Shown: positions 1-6,727, counted from the first letter of the stretch. The stretch: 12,421 nucleotides of DNA from an uncultured Alphaproteobacteria bacterium (GCA_937900425.1 CALCDT010000198.1:1-12421), one strand, 5' to 3'. Made by a program: numbers and translations. The notes: generated from the sequence alone by a model not told the origin.

Positions 1-108
1 GACGAAGCACCAGTCGCCGTCGACGACGGCGCGGGAATAGCCGGCGGTCTTCTCGAAGGGCGAGCCGGAGGAGATCAGGCGGCGGGTGGCGGGGTCGATG
101 GCGCTCAT
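1..108 (-). CDS. RidA-family (YjgF/YER057c) protein, 5' end only
   Basis: Only the first 36 codons lie in the window; the gene runs off the left edge. The visible N-terminus has the opening of RidA-like proteins, with SGSPFEKTAGYSRAVV at residues 14-29 and DGDWCFV at 30-36. The RidA family includes enamine/imine deaminases that clear reactive 2-aminoacrylate-type intermediates, plus many Rid subfamilies of unknown substrate. The catalytic region, including the arginine that distinguishes active RidA from other Rid groups, is outside the window, so activity cannot be judged. The ATG at 106-108 has no strong Shine-Dalgarno upstream. It lies downstream of leuD on the same strand, but 388 bp of repeat-bearing DNA separates them, so co-transcription is doubtful. 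Confidence 0.75.
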   Translation of the reverse strand, partial: MSAIDPATRRLISSGSPFEKTAGYSRAVVDGDWCFV

Positions 109-281
109 TGAGGGATTCCAACGATCTGATGTCGGCCCGTAGGGCGGGGCCCGTCGCGCCCGCACCCGGCCACGGCTGTCCGGTTCAGCCGGCGGGACTG
201 TTCACCGAGAGGGTGCCATACCGCTGACGTTTCAGAACGAACGAAGGGCGACCGGACATAGTCCGTCGCCGTCGTCCCGGC

Positions 282-336
282 TTTTCCCTCGTCCTTCGAG
301 ACAGTCGCTGCGCTCCTTCCTCAGGATGAGGGAAAA
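282..336. repeat. Intergenic palindromic repeat, copy 1
   Basis: Imperfect inverted repeat. The outer arms TTTTCCCTC (282-290) and GAGGGAAAA (328-336) are perfect complements. Inside them, GTCCTTCGAGAC on the left faces CTCAGGATGAG on the right. The same two blocks recur in opposite orientation at 373-422. The pattern matches, from memory, a very common Rhizobiales intergenic repeat. No T-run follows on either strand, so it is not a typical intrinsic terminator. Confidence 0.75.
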
Positions 337-372
337 GGTCAAGCCGCTGCGATGACAAGGGAAATTCCCGAA

Positions 373-422
373 GGCCTCATCCTGAGGAGGGCGCGGCAGC
401 GCCCGTCTCGAAGGACGAGGCC
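373..422. repeat. Intergenic palindromic repeat, copy 2 (opposite orientation)
   Basis: GGCCTCATCC (373-382) faces GGACGAGGCC (413-422), with an inner perfect 6-bp stem GGGCGC (389-394) / GCGCCC (399-404) and a 4-base loop. Reverse-complemented, it shares CTCGTCCTTCGAGAC and CTCAGGATGAG with copy 1 and differs in the central loop region. The two copies face each other across 36 bp, so the pair could also form one large cruciform or long hairpin. Confidence 0.75.
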
Positions 423-496
423 GGGTGCTCCGACCTCGGACGTCCGCCGGACGGACAGCGGTGCACCCGGCGCATGCGCCGAAGCTCCCCCCACGG

Positions 497-1102
497 TCAA
501 GCCCAGGGGCGGGTCTCGGCGAGGGTCGTCTCGAAGCTGGCGATCGCCGCTTCCTTCTCCAGCGTCAGTCCGATGTCGTCGAGGCCGTTCATCAGGCAGT
601 GCTTCTTGAACGGATCGATCTCGAAGCCGATCTCGCCGCCGTCCGGCCCGCGGATGGTCTGGCTCTCGAGGTCGACGGTGAGCGTCGCGTTGGAGCCGCG
701 CTCGGCGTCGTCCATCAGCAGCTTCAGCTGCTCGGGCGTGACGACGATCGGCAGGATGCCGTTCTTGAAGCAGTTGTTGTAGAAGATGTCGGCGAAGGAC
801 GTCGAGATCACGCAGCGGATGCCGAAGTCGAGCAGGGCCCAGGGGGCGTGCTCGCGCGAGGAGCCGCAGCCGAAGTTGTCGCCGGCGACGAGGATCTGCG
901 CGCCCCGGTAGGACGGCTTGTTGAGGACGAAATCGGGATTCTCCGAACCGTCGTCCTTGTAGCGCATCTCCGAGAACAGGCCCGTGCCGAGGCCGGTGCG
1001 CTTGATCGTCTTCAGATACTGCTTCGGTATGATCATGTCGGTGTCGATGTTGATGATCGGCAGCGGCGCCGCGACACCGGTGAGAGTGGTGAACTTTTCC
1101 AT
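497..1102 (-). CDS. leuD: 3-isopropylmalate dehydratase small subunit
   Basis: LeuD with LeuC forms the cytoplasmic [4Fe-4S] isopropylmalate isomerase, which converts 2-isopropylmalate to 3-isopropylmalate in leucine synthesis. The 201-residue length is normal for the bacterial small subunit. Family signatures are NIDTDMIIPKQYLK at residues 18-31, the swivelling-domain loop GDNFGCGSSREHAPW at 74-88 and SFADIFYNNCFKNG at 102-115. The start is the ATG at 1100-1102; the N-terminus MEKFTTLTGVAAPLP is typical, and the ribosome site GACGGACGACG is weak. leuC and leuB are not in the window. argC lies 132 bp upstream on the same strand, and a promoter-like pair in that gap (1158-1186) suggests leuD can be transcribed alone. 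Confidence 0.97.
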   Translation of the reverse strand: MEKFTTLTGVAAPLPIINIDTDMIIPKQYLKTIKRTGLGTGLFSEMRYKDDGSENPDFVLNKPSYRGAQILVAGDNFGCGSSREHAPWALLDFGIRCVISTSFADIFYNNCFKNGILPIVVTPEQLKLLMDDAERGSNATLTVDLESQTIRGPDGGEIGFEIDPFKKHCLMNGLDDIGLTLEKEAAIASFETTLAETRPWA

Positions 1103-1157
1103 CGTCGTCCGTCTTCAGCCGTGAACGCTCGGCGCCTCGCGCGCCTTTTCGCCCCGG

Positions 1158-1186
1158 GTATCGCCCAAACCGGGCGCCGGGGCAAG
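1158..1186 (-). promoter_or_regulatory. Candidate leuD promoter
   Basis: Read on the minus strand, CTTGCC (1181-1186), 17 bases, then CGATAC (1158-1163). This matches 9 of 12 positions of the Rhizobiales housekeeping pattern CTTGAC-N17-CTATAT. The predicted leader is about 50 bases. The element sits inside a hairpin made of GCCCCGG (1151-1157) / CCGGGGC (1177-1183) with an inner CGCCC (1162-1166) / GGGCG (1172-1176) stem. Pattern match by eye only. Confidence 0.35.
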
Positions 1187-1234
1187 AACCGCCGCCGCGA
1201 AACTCCCCTTCCGCGGCGGGCGGGCGGGCCATGC

Positions 1235-2194
1235 TCAGGCGGCGACGCGGGCCGGATCGCCCTCGAGCCCGGTCGTCTCGTCGACGCCGAGCATCAGGTT
1301 GAGGTTCTGCACCGCCGCCCCCGAGGCGCCCTTGCCGAGATTGTCGTAGACCGCGACCAGCAGCGCCTGCGCCCGCATGTCGTTGCCGAAGACGTGGAGT
1401 CTCAGGGCGTTGGTGCCGTTGAGGACGCGCGGGTCGAGCTCGGGCATCCGGTCGACCTCCTGCAGCGGGGCGACCTCGACGAAGGGCCGGCCGGCGTAGC
1501 GGTCGGCGAGCACGGCGTGGAGGTCGGAGGCGGTCACCGTGCCCGGCAGGCTCCACAGCTGCAGCGGCACGAAGGTCAGCATCCCCTGCGCGAAGTTGCC
1601 GACGGCCGGCTGGAACAGCGGGTCGTGGTCGAGCTTGGCGTAGGTCTTCATCTCCGGCAGGTGCTTGTGGTTGAGCCGCAGCGCATAGGGCAGGAACGGC
1701 GCCGGGTCGTTCGCCGCCTCGTAGTCCTCGATCATCTTGCGCCCGCCGCCGGAATAGCCGGAGATCGCGTTGTAGGTCAGCGGCAGGTCGGACGGCAGGA
1801 GGCTCGCCTCGATCAGCGGGCGGATCGTGGCGATGAGGCCGTGCGGGTAGCAGCCGGGGTTGGCGACGCGGCGGGCGGCGGCGATCGCCTCGGCGTGGCC
1901 GGGCGCCATCTCGGCGAAGCCGTAGACCCAGTCGGGATCGGTGCGGTAGGCGGTCGAGGCGTCGATGATCCGCGTCTCGGGATTGTCGACGAGGGCGACC
2001 GCCTCGCGGGCGGCGTCGTCCGGCAGACAGAGGATGGCGACGTCCGCGGCGTTGAGCATGCGTGCCCGCGCCGCCGGATCCTTGCGCTCGGCGGCCTCGA
2101 TCGAGAGCAGCTCGATGTCGCGCCGGCCCTCGAGCCGCTGGCGGATCTGCAGTCCCGTCGTTCCCGCTTCGCCGTCGATGAAGATCTTGTGCAT
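1235..2194 (-). CDS. argC: N-acetyl-gamma-glutamyl-phosphate reductase, class 2 (short form)
   Basis: ArgC reduces N-acetylglutamyl-5-phosphate with NADPH to the semialdehyde, the third step of arginine synthesis. At 319 residues this is the short class 2 form typical of alphaproteobacteria. The nucleotide-binding glycine loop is DGEAGTTGLQI at residues 7-17. The nucleophile is Cys115 in ANPGCYPHG (111-119), followed by the GYSGGGRKMI region. The ATG at 2192-2194 was chosen because MHKIFIDGEAGTTG is the normal family N-terminus and a strong GGGAGGACAGGA ribosome site precedes it. The same frame stays open a further 41 codons upstream, but those residues are Arg/Pro-rich and match nothing in the family. 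It appears to have its own promoter (2362-2390), and leuD follows 132 bp downstream. Confidence 0.97.
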   Translation of the reverse strand: MHKIFIDGEAGTTGLQIRQRLEGRRDIELLSIEAAERKDPAARARMLNAADVAILCLPDDAAREAVALVDNPETRIIDASTAYRTDPDWVYGFAEMAPGHAEAIAAARRVANPGCYPHGLIATIRPLIEASLLPSDLPLTYNAISGYSGGGRKMIEDYEAANDPAPFLPYALRLNHKHLPEMKTYAKLDHDPLFQPAVGNFAQGMLTFVPLQLWSLPGTVTASDLHAVLADRYAGRPFVEVAPLQEVDRMPELDPRVLNGTNALRLHVFGNDMRAQALLVAVYDNLGKGASGAAVQNLNLMLGVDETTGLEGDPARVAA

Positions 2195-2361
2195 GGGTGT
2201 CCTGTCCTCCCGCCTCGCGCCCTGCGGACCCGGGCCCGCGGCGCGACAAAGGCCCGCCGAGCGCCATCGCGAGCCGTCCGGAATGTCGTGGGTGGGCCGG
2301 ATGGAACGGGCGGACACCGGACAACCGCGCCGGTGCGCTCCCTGTTCCGCGTCGGCCGGGG

Positions 2362-2390
2362 GTATAGCATCGCCGCGTGACGTTTGTCAT
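2362..2390 (-). promoter_or_regulatory. Candidate argC promoter, overlapping a palindrome
   Basis: On the minus strand, ATGACA (2385-2390), exactly 17 bases, then CTATAC (2362-2367). This is a close match to sigma-70-type promoters of Rhizobiales. It lies about 170 bp upstream of the argC ATG and only some 40 bp below the metallopeptidase stop, so argC is probably not read only from the upstream gene. The promoter is covered by the hairpin GCATCGC (2367-2373) / GCGATGC (2391-2397) with an inner TGAC / GTCA stem, which could be an operator. No known regulator motif was recognised. Confidence 0.5.
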
Positions 2391-2431
2391 GCGATGCCTC
2401 GATTTCGCCGCGATCGGGCGCGGCGGCGGCG

Positions 2432-2854
2432 TCAGCCGGCCTCGGCCTCGATCGCTTCCATGTCCTCGTCCGAGAGGCCGAAATGGTGGCCGATCTCGTG
2501 GATCAGGACATGGGCGACGACGTCGCCGAGGCTTTCCTCGTGTTCGGCCCAGTAGTCGAGGATCGGCCGGCGGTAGAGCCAGACCCGGTTCGGCATCCGC
2601 CCGGTCAGCGACGTCGCCGCGTCGTGGGCGAGGCCGACGCCGACGAACAGGCCCATCAACTCGAACGGGTCCTCGATCTCGAGGTCGTCGAGCACCTCGT
2701 CTTCGCCGAAGTCGGCGACGCGGAACTCGATGTCGCCGACGAGGCGGCGGAAGTCGCCGGGAAGGAGGTCGAAGGCGCGGCGGGCCAGGGTCTCGAAGTC
2801 CTCGAGACCGGGCGCCGTGCGCTCGTACCAGTCGCCGCGCGCAGTTGCCGCCAT
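2432..2854 (-). CDS. Small zincin-type metallopeptidase family protein (formerly DUF1025)
   Basis: A 140-residue cytoplasmic protein with the zinc-protease helix HEIGHHFGLSDEDM at residues 119-132. His119, Glu120 and His123 form HExxH, and Asp129 is the probable third ligand in HExxHxxGxxD. This arrangement and length match the small zincin family Zincin_1 (PF06262). Substrates of the family are not known to me, and actual proteolysis is inferred from the motif only. The ATG at 2852-2854 follows a strong GAGGAGGAGG ribosome site. The frame is open far upstream, but that sequence overlaps thpR antisense and shows no family similarity. It is divergent from thpR across a 198-bp promoter gap. Confidence 0.9.
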   Translation of the reverse strand: MAATARGDWYERTAPGLEDFETLARRAFDLLPGDFRRLVGDIEFRVADFGEDEVLDDLEIEDPFELMGLFVGVGLAHDAATSLTGRMPNRVWLYRRPILDYWAEHEESLGDVVAHVLIHEIGHHFGLSDEDMEAIEAEAG

Positions 2855-2891
2855 CACCGCCTCCTCCTCACCGAACGGTCCCGTCCGGCGA

Positions 2892-2921
2892 CTATGTTGG
2901 TTTTTCACAGCTTTGTGCAAG
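2892..2921 (-). promoter_or_regulatory. Candidate metallopeptidase promoter in divergent gap
   Basis: On the minus strand, CTTGCA (2916-2921), 18 bases, then ACATAG (2892-2897). The stretch around 2893-2920 is noticeably A+T-richer than its surroundings. The predicted start leaves a leader of about 30 bases that includes the strong ribosome site of the metallopeptidase gene. The spacer holds CACA-GCTT-TGTG (2907-2918). No convincing promoter was seen for thpR on the other strand. Confidence 0.35.
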
Positions 2922-3052
2922 GCCGACGCGCCAAGGCTTGCGCGGCGCCGCAAAGCCCCGTCACTATCGGCGGACACCGTCCGGGCCGGCCGGCGGAGAA
3001 TCGCCGGATCGGCCGACGGGCGGGGCGGGCGTGCCGACGAGGAGGGGGCGAC

Positions 3053-3589
3053 ATGCCGAGACTGTTCACCGCGGTGGAGATGCCCGCGGACGTCGCCTTC
3101 CGGCTGTCGCTGCTCAAGGGCGGCCTGCCCGGGGCGCGCTGGATCGACCCGGAGAACTACCACCTCACCCTGCGCTTCATCGGCGACATCGACGACCGCA
3201 CCGCCGACGAGGTCGCCGACGCCCTCGACCGGGTCCAGCGCCGCCCCTTCACCCTGACGATCTCCGGCCTCGACGCCTTCTCCGGGCGCACGCCGCATTC
3301 GCTCTTCGCCCGGGTCGAGCCGACGCCGTCGCTGGTCGAACTGCAGGGCGAGCACGAGCGCATCATGCAGCGGCTCGGGCTGAAGCCCGATCCGCGCAAG
3401 TTCATGCCCCACGTCACCCTGGCGCGCCTGCGCGGCACCTCGTCCGCCGAGGTCGCGATGTGGCTGGCGATGCGCGGCGACTTCCGCCTGCCGCCGATCG
3501 AGGTGTCTCGCTTCGTGCTCTACTCCTCGCGGGCGAGCGTCGGCGGCGGCCCCTATCTCGTCGAGGAAGCCTACCCGCTCGCCGCCTGA
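3053..3589 (+). CDS. thpR: RNA 2',3'-cyclic 3'-phosphodiesterase (2H family)
   Basis: ThpR (formerly LigT) opens 2',3'-cyclic phosphates on RNA ends to 2'-phosphates in vitro. The protein has 178 residues, the usual length for this family. Both catalytic HxTx motifs of the 2H phosphoesterase fold are intact: HLTL at residues 37-40 and HVTL at 120-123. The N-terminus MPRLFTAVEMP is typical. The ATG at 3053 follows a very strong GGAGGGGG ribosome site 4 bases away. It is divergent from the metallopeptidase gene, and its 3' end overlaps the last codons of the convergent phosphatase gene by 19 bp. Confidence 0.95.
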   Translation: MPRLFTAVEMPADVAFRLSLLKGGLPGARWIDPENYHLTLRFIGDIDDRTADEVADALDRVQRRPFTLTISGLDAFSGRTPHSLFARVEPTPSLVELQGEHERIMQRLGLKPDPRKFMPHVTLARLRGTSSAEVAMWLAMRGDFRLPPIEVSRFVLYSSRASVGGGPYLVEEAYPLAA

Positions 3590-4077
3590 AGCCGGGCGAG
3601 GAAGGCCGCCGCGCCGCGCCGGCAGATCTCGGCCACGACGGCAAAGTCGCGCGCCTCGCCGTAGTAGGGGTCGGGCACGTCGAGACCTTCGCCGAGCAGC
3701 TCCTGCCGGAAGAGCCCGATCCGGGCCGCTCCGGCGCCGCGGGCGAGACGCGTGACATCCGTCACGTTCGCGCGGTCCATGCCGAGCACCAGGTCGAAGC
3801 GGGCGAAGTCGTCGCGGCGGACCTGCCGGGCGCGCAGGCCGGAAATGTCGACGCCGCGATCGGCAGCGGCGCGGATCGCCCGTGGATCGGGCGGATCGCC
3901 GGCATGCCAGCCGCCGGTGCCGGCCGAATCGATCAGGAGCTCGCCAGCGAGCCCGGCGTCGGCGAGTTGCCGGCGCAGGAAACCCTCGGCGAGCGGCGAA
4001 CGGCAGATGTTGCCGAGGCAGACGAGCAGGACGGAGCGGGGACGGGCGGGATCGCAAGCGGCGGTCGTGGTGGGCAT
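3571..4077 (-). CDS. Low-molecular-weight protein tyrosine phosphatase
   Basis: A 168-residue cytoplasmic phosphatase of the arsenate reductase/LMW-PTP fold. The phosphate-binding loop CLGNICRS (residues 20-27) gives the CX5R signature, with Cys20 as nucleophile and Arg26 binding phosphate. DPYYG at 136-140 supplies the general acid Asp136 and the tyrosines that line the substrate cleft. This set matches tyrosine phosphatases rather than arsenate reductases. The physiological substrate is unknown; no tyrosine kinase or exopolysaccharide gene is nearby. The ATG at 4075-4077 has a GGAG about 6 bases upstream. The first 14 residues precede the core and are poorly constrained, so a later start is possible. 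Confidence 0.93.
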   Translation of the reverse strand: MPTTTAACDPARPRSVLLVCLGNICRSPLAEGFLRRQLADAGLAGELLIDSAGTGGWHAGDPPDPRAIRAAADRGVDISGLRARQVRRDDFARFDLVLGMDRANVTDVTRLARGAGAARIGLFRQELLGEGLDVPDPYYGEARDFAVVAEICRRGAAAFLARLQAASG

Positions 4078-4240
4078 GGCGGCTCCGGCTCGGGGAACAC
4101 GAAGGGCTTGTGGATGTTCTTCGAGATGGCGCGCGATCGGGCAAGCCCCTTTTCGACCGTCTTGTCCCGCGGCGCCGCGATCTCATCTTAAGGAGACGGG
4201 CGCCGCCTCGCGCGCCGCGCCCGGTCCGGCGGAGGAGACG

Positions 4241-4609
4241 ATGAACGAAACGAGGCATTACGACGATCCCGAGATCCTCGGGCCGGAAGAGGAGCGCGCC
4301 GAGAAGGTGCAGAGGAATTTCTTCCGCGTGTTGCGCCGCGCCGCGAGCCGCATCCCCTTCGCCGAGGAACTGGTCGCGGCCTATTACTGCGCCTTCGACC
4401 GCGAGACGCCGACCCGGGTGCGGGCGACGCTGCTGGCGGCCCTCGCCTATTTCGTCATGCCCTTCGACGTCATCCCCGATTTCCTCGTCATCGCCGGCTT
4501 CACCGACGACATCACCGTGCTCGCCGGCACGCTGGCCATGGTCCGCTCCCACATCACCGACCGCCACCGCCGCATGGCGCGCGAGAAGCTGGAAGCCGAA
4601 CGGCGCTGA
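4241..4609 (+). CDS. YkvA family protein (DUF1232)
   Basis: A 122-residue protein with a DUF1232 (PF06803) core at about residues 53-94: DRETPTRVRATLLAALAY, then FVMPFDVIPD with the characteristic PxDxIPD turn, then the hydrophobic FLVIAGFTDDITVLAG. The core is probably a membrane-embedded or membrane-associated helical hairpin; the N-terminal 50 residues and the Arg/Glu-rich C-terminus are polar. No molecular function is established for the family to my knowledge. The ATG at 4241 follows GGAGGAGA. It is divergent from the phosphatase gene across 163 bp, where CTTGTC (4161-4166) is the only weak -35-like element, and it converges on the quinone oxidoreductase gene. Confidence 0.9.
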   Translation: MNETRHYDDPEILGPEEERAEKVQRNFFRVLRRAASRIPFAEELVAAYYCAFDRETPTRVRATLLAALAYFVMPFDVIPDFLVIAGFTDDITVLAGTLAMVRSHITDRHRRMAREKLEAERR

Positions 4610-4631
4610 CGATCCCGGCCGCGAAGGACGA

Positions 4632-4658
4632 GGAGGGCGGGCGTCGCGCGCCCCCTCC
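4632..4658. terminator. Hairpin between convergent genes, possible bidirectional terminator
   Basis: GGAGGGCGGGCG (4632-4643) pairs with CGCGCCCCCTCC (4647-4658) at 10 of 12 positions around a TCG loop, in the 55-bp gap between two convergent stop codons. The position suits a shared terminator, but neither strand has a T-run after the stem. Confidence 0.3.
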
Positions 4659-4664
4659 GGTCCC

Positions 4665-5657
4665 TCACGTCCCGCTGCCGGCGTCGGGCGTCAGCACGAC
4701 CTTGCCCATCACCTTGCGCCCGGCGATCTCTTCGAGCGCCTCGGCCGCCCGCTCCAGCGGATAGCGGGCGTGGATGTGCGGCTTCAGCCGGCCCTTGGCG
4801 ACGAGCTCGAGGATCGTCGCCGTGTTGGCCCGGTGGCCGTCGGGGTCGATCTCCTGCCAGCGCCCCCAGAACACGCCGAGCACGTCGATGCCCTTGAGCA
4901 GCACGAGGTTGAGCGGCAGCTTCGGAATGTCGCCGGCGGCGAAGCCGACGACGAGATAGCGCCCGCCCCAGCCGGTCGCCCGAACCGCCGGTTCGGTCTG
5001 CTCGCCGCCGACCGCGTCGTAGACGACGTCGGCGCCGGCCCCGCCGGTCAGGGCCTTGATCCGCTCCTTCAGATCCTCCGCCGAGGTGTCGATCGTCTCG
5101 TCGGCGCCGGTCGACCGGGCGAAGGCACATTTTTCGGCCGAGGAGGCGCAGGCGATCACCCGGGCGCCCATCGCCTTGCCGAGTTCGACCGCCGACTGGC
5201 CGGCCCCGCCCGAGGCGCCGAGCACCACCAGCGTCTCGCCGGCCACGAGCCTCGCGCGGTCCTGAAGGGCGTGGAGCGTGGTGCCGTAGGTGATGAAGGT
5301 GGTGGCGGCGACGTCGGAGGCGACACCCTCCGGCACCCGCACGCAGGCGGACGCCGGCAGCGCGATCCGCTCGCGCGCAGCGCCCCATTTGACGTAGGCC
5401 GCGACCCGGTCGCCGGCGGCGAGGCCGGTGACGCCCTCGCCGATCGCCGCGACGCGGCCGGCGAATTCGCCGGCGGGGGAAAACGGCCGCTCGGGCCGGT
5501 ACTGGTAGCGGTCGGCGATGATCAGCGTGTCGAAGAAGTTGAGGCTCGCCGCCTCGACGGCGACGACCACCTCGCCCGGACCGGGCACCGGGTCCGGCAG
5601 GTCGGCGAGGTCGAGATCGCGCGGACCGCCGGGGGCGCGCGAGAGGATCGCTTTCAT
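4665..5657 (-). CDS. NADPH:quinone oxidoreductase family protein (zinc-free MDR superfamily)
   Basis: A 330-residue soluble medium-chain dehydrogenase/reductase. The N-terminal GroES-like domain covers about residues 1-120, with SLNFFDTLIIADRYQYRP at 38-55 and FSPAGEFAG at 59-67. The Rossmann domain follows, with LGASGGAGQSAVELGKAMGA at 146-165 as the NADPH loop. The catalytic zinc ligands of alcohol dehydrogenases are absent, as expected for the quinone oxidoreductase branch. The electron acceptor (quinone, enone or other) cannot be told from sequence. The ATG at 5655-5657 has an upstream ACGAGG. It appears monocistronic, with a 465-bp gap upstream and a convergent neighbour downstream. Confidence 0.9.
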   Translation of the reverse strand: MKAILSRAPGGPRDLDLADLPDPVPGPGEVVVAVEAASLNFFDTLIIADRYQYRPERPFSPAGEFAGRVAAIGEGVTGLAAGDRVAAYVKWGAARERIALPASACVRVPEGVASDVAATTFITYGTTLHALQDRARLVAGETLVVLGASGGAGQSAVELGKAMGARVIACASSAEKCAFARSTGADETIDTSAEDLKERIKALTGGAGADVVYDAVGGEQTEPAVRATGWGGRYLVVGFAAGDIPKLPLNLVLLKGIDVLGVFWGRWQEIDPDGHRANTATILELVAKGRLKPHIHARYPLERAAEALEEIAGRKVMGKVVLTPDAGSGT

Positions 5658-6122
5658 CGGGGGGCCTCGTCGTTGGTTCGCAGGCGCCGAGACTAGGCCG
5701 GGCCGCGACGCGCCGCACCCGCGCCTTTGGTCGCGTCGCCCCCGCTCGCGCGATCGCGTCGCCCGGTCGCCGCCCGCAGCGGGAGCGGACGGGAGACGAA
5801 CGCCTCAATCTCGCCGGATTTCCCCGGAAGCGTTCGCGCGAACCGGGCTGTTCCGCGAGGGCGCGTTCCTTCGTGCGACGAGGGCATCGCAACAATCCTC
5901 AACGGTTTGGTAACCGGGCGTTAGCGATAATGATCCTCGCTACGTGTCGAGGCCACGTGTAGGGGCGACGTGTCGGGACCGCCCGTCGCGGGCGCCCTTC
6001 GACAGCCATGCGGGCCGGGCCGGCGAAGGTGCGCCTTCGCCAGGCTCCCCCGCGCATCCTGAATTCGATCGACGCCCCGGGGCGGCACCGCCCGGGCGCG
6101 ATCCAGAAACTGGTGGAAGACG
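5658..6122. other. 465-bp divergent intergenic region
   Basis: No frame in this stretch shows protein-like composition or a family signature; the open frames are Arg/Pro/Ala-rich by-products of high G+C. It holds the start regions of the divergent quinone oxidoreductase and IalB genes. Visible structure includes CGGTT (5903-5907) / AACCG (5912-5916), a GATAAT hexamer at 5926-5931 without a good -35, a perfect 8-bp hairpin GGCGAAGG (6022-6029) / CCTTCGCC (6034-6041), and a 12-bp palindrome at 6073-6084. The last two would lie in the IalB mRNA leader if transcription starts near 5940. Confidence 0.6.
5910..5924. promoter_or_regulatory. Possible CtrA-like site
   Basis: GTAA (5910-5913), exactly 7 bases, then TTAG (5921-5924), which matches 6 of 8 positions of the alphaproteobacterial CtrA consensus TTAA-N7-TTAA. 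It lies about 200 bp upstream of the IalB gene and next to a GATAAT -10-like hexamer. A match this size can occur by chance. Confidence 0.2.
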
Positions 6123-6629
6123 ATGAACGGACGCACGCTTGCAACGGCACTCGTCATGCTCGTCGGCGCAGCGACGACCGCGACGGCGCAGACCCCGACG
6201 CTCCTCAAGCAGGAGGGCGACTGGGCGGCCTATGGCTACACCGCGGGCGGCGGCAAGGTCTGCTACGCCATCTCGCAGCCCAAGGAACTGCTGCCCAAGG
6301 GCGTCAACCGCGACCCGGTCTACATGTTCGTGACCAACCGCCCCAAGGAGGGCGTTTCGCACGAGGTCAGCGTCATCACGGGCTATCCCTACAAGGAAGG
6401 CTCCAAGACCAACATCAAGATCGGCTCCAACACCTTCGCGCTCTACACCAAGGACGACGGCGCCTGGGTGGAGAACGCCGCCGAGGAGAACCGCCTGATC
6501 GGCGCCATGAAGGCCGGCGCCGACATGGTGATCACAGGCACCTCGCGCCGCGGCACGGTGACGACCGACACCTATTCGCTGAAGGGCATCACGGCGGCGC
6601 TCAAGGTGATCGACACCGAGTGCAAGTGA
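6123..6629 (+). CDS. Invasion-associated locus B (IalB) family exported protein
   Basis: A 168-residue secreted protein. Residues 1-22 form a Sec signal peptide (NGR, then a hydrophobic stretch, then ATTATA with likely cleavage before QT). The mature part matches the IalB family (PF06776), with GDWAAYGYTAGGGKVCYAIS at residues 32-51, the VYMFVTNRP strand and a C-terminal IDTECK. Cys47 and Cys167 are the only cysteines and probably form a disulphide. The family is named for a Bartonella protein linked to erythrocyte invasion, but it is widespread in free-living Rhizobiales where its role is unknown, so no virulence function is implied. The ATG at 6123 follows GGTGGAAG. A hairpin with four T's lies 63 bp past the stop, and rlmN is next. 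Confidence 0.93.
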   Translation: MNGRTLATALVMLVGAATTATAQTPTLLKQEGDWAAYGYTAGGGKVCYAISQPKELLPKGVNRDPVYMFVTNRPKEGVSHEVSVITGYPYKEGSKTNIKIGSNTFALYTKDDGAWVENAAEENRLIGAMKAGADMVITGTSRRGTVTTDTYSLKGITAALKVIDTECK

Positions 6630-6646
6630 GCCCTGCGGCGTACCGG

Positions 6647-6675
6647 CTTGGGATTTCGCCGCCGATCGGCTATAT
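6647..6675 (+). promoter_or_regulatory. Candidate rlmN promoter
   Basis: CTTGGG (6647-6652), exactly 17 bases, then CTATAT (6670-6675). This matches 10 of 12 positions of the Rhizobiales CTTGAC-N17-CTATAT pattern. It begins 18 bp after the IalB stop. A start near 6682 would give rlmN a leader of about 137 bases that includes the hairpin at 6692-6727. Confidence 0.5.
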
Positions 6676-6691
6676 CAAACGAAAATGAAGC

Positions 6692-6727
6692 GACGGCAGC
6701 GGCCCCGACGGGTCGCCGCCGTCTTTT
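6692..6727 (+). terminator. Intrinsic terminator-like hairpin between IalB gene and rlmN
   Basis: GACGGCAGCG (6692-6701) pairs with CGCCGCCGTC (6714-6723) at 9 of 10 positions, followed directly by TTTT (6724-6727). It can end the IalB transcript. Because a good promoter lies just upstream at 6647-6675, it may instead or also act as an attenuator in the rlmN leader. Confidence 0.55.

Noticed and set aside
2195..2317. 41-codon N-terminal extension of argC
   Set aside because: The extension is Arg/Pro-rich, while the downstream ATG has a strong ribosome site and gives the standard family N-terminus.
339..2390. Long minus-strand and plus-strand frames across leuD and argC
   Set aside because: Both overlap leuD and argC in other frames and are compositionally biased shadows.
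4622..4633. 12-bp match (CGAAGGACGAGG) to the palindromic repeat at 373-422
   Set aside because: The partner arm is missing on both sides, so it is at best a remnant and could be chance in G+C-rich DNA.
6123..6629. Reading the IalB-family gene as a virulence factor
   Set aside because: The family is common in free-living alphaproteobacteria and nothing else in the window suggests pathogenesis.
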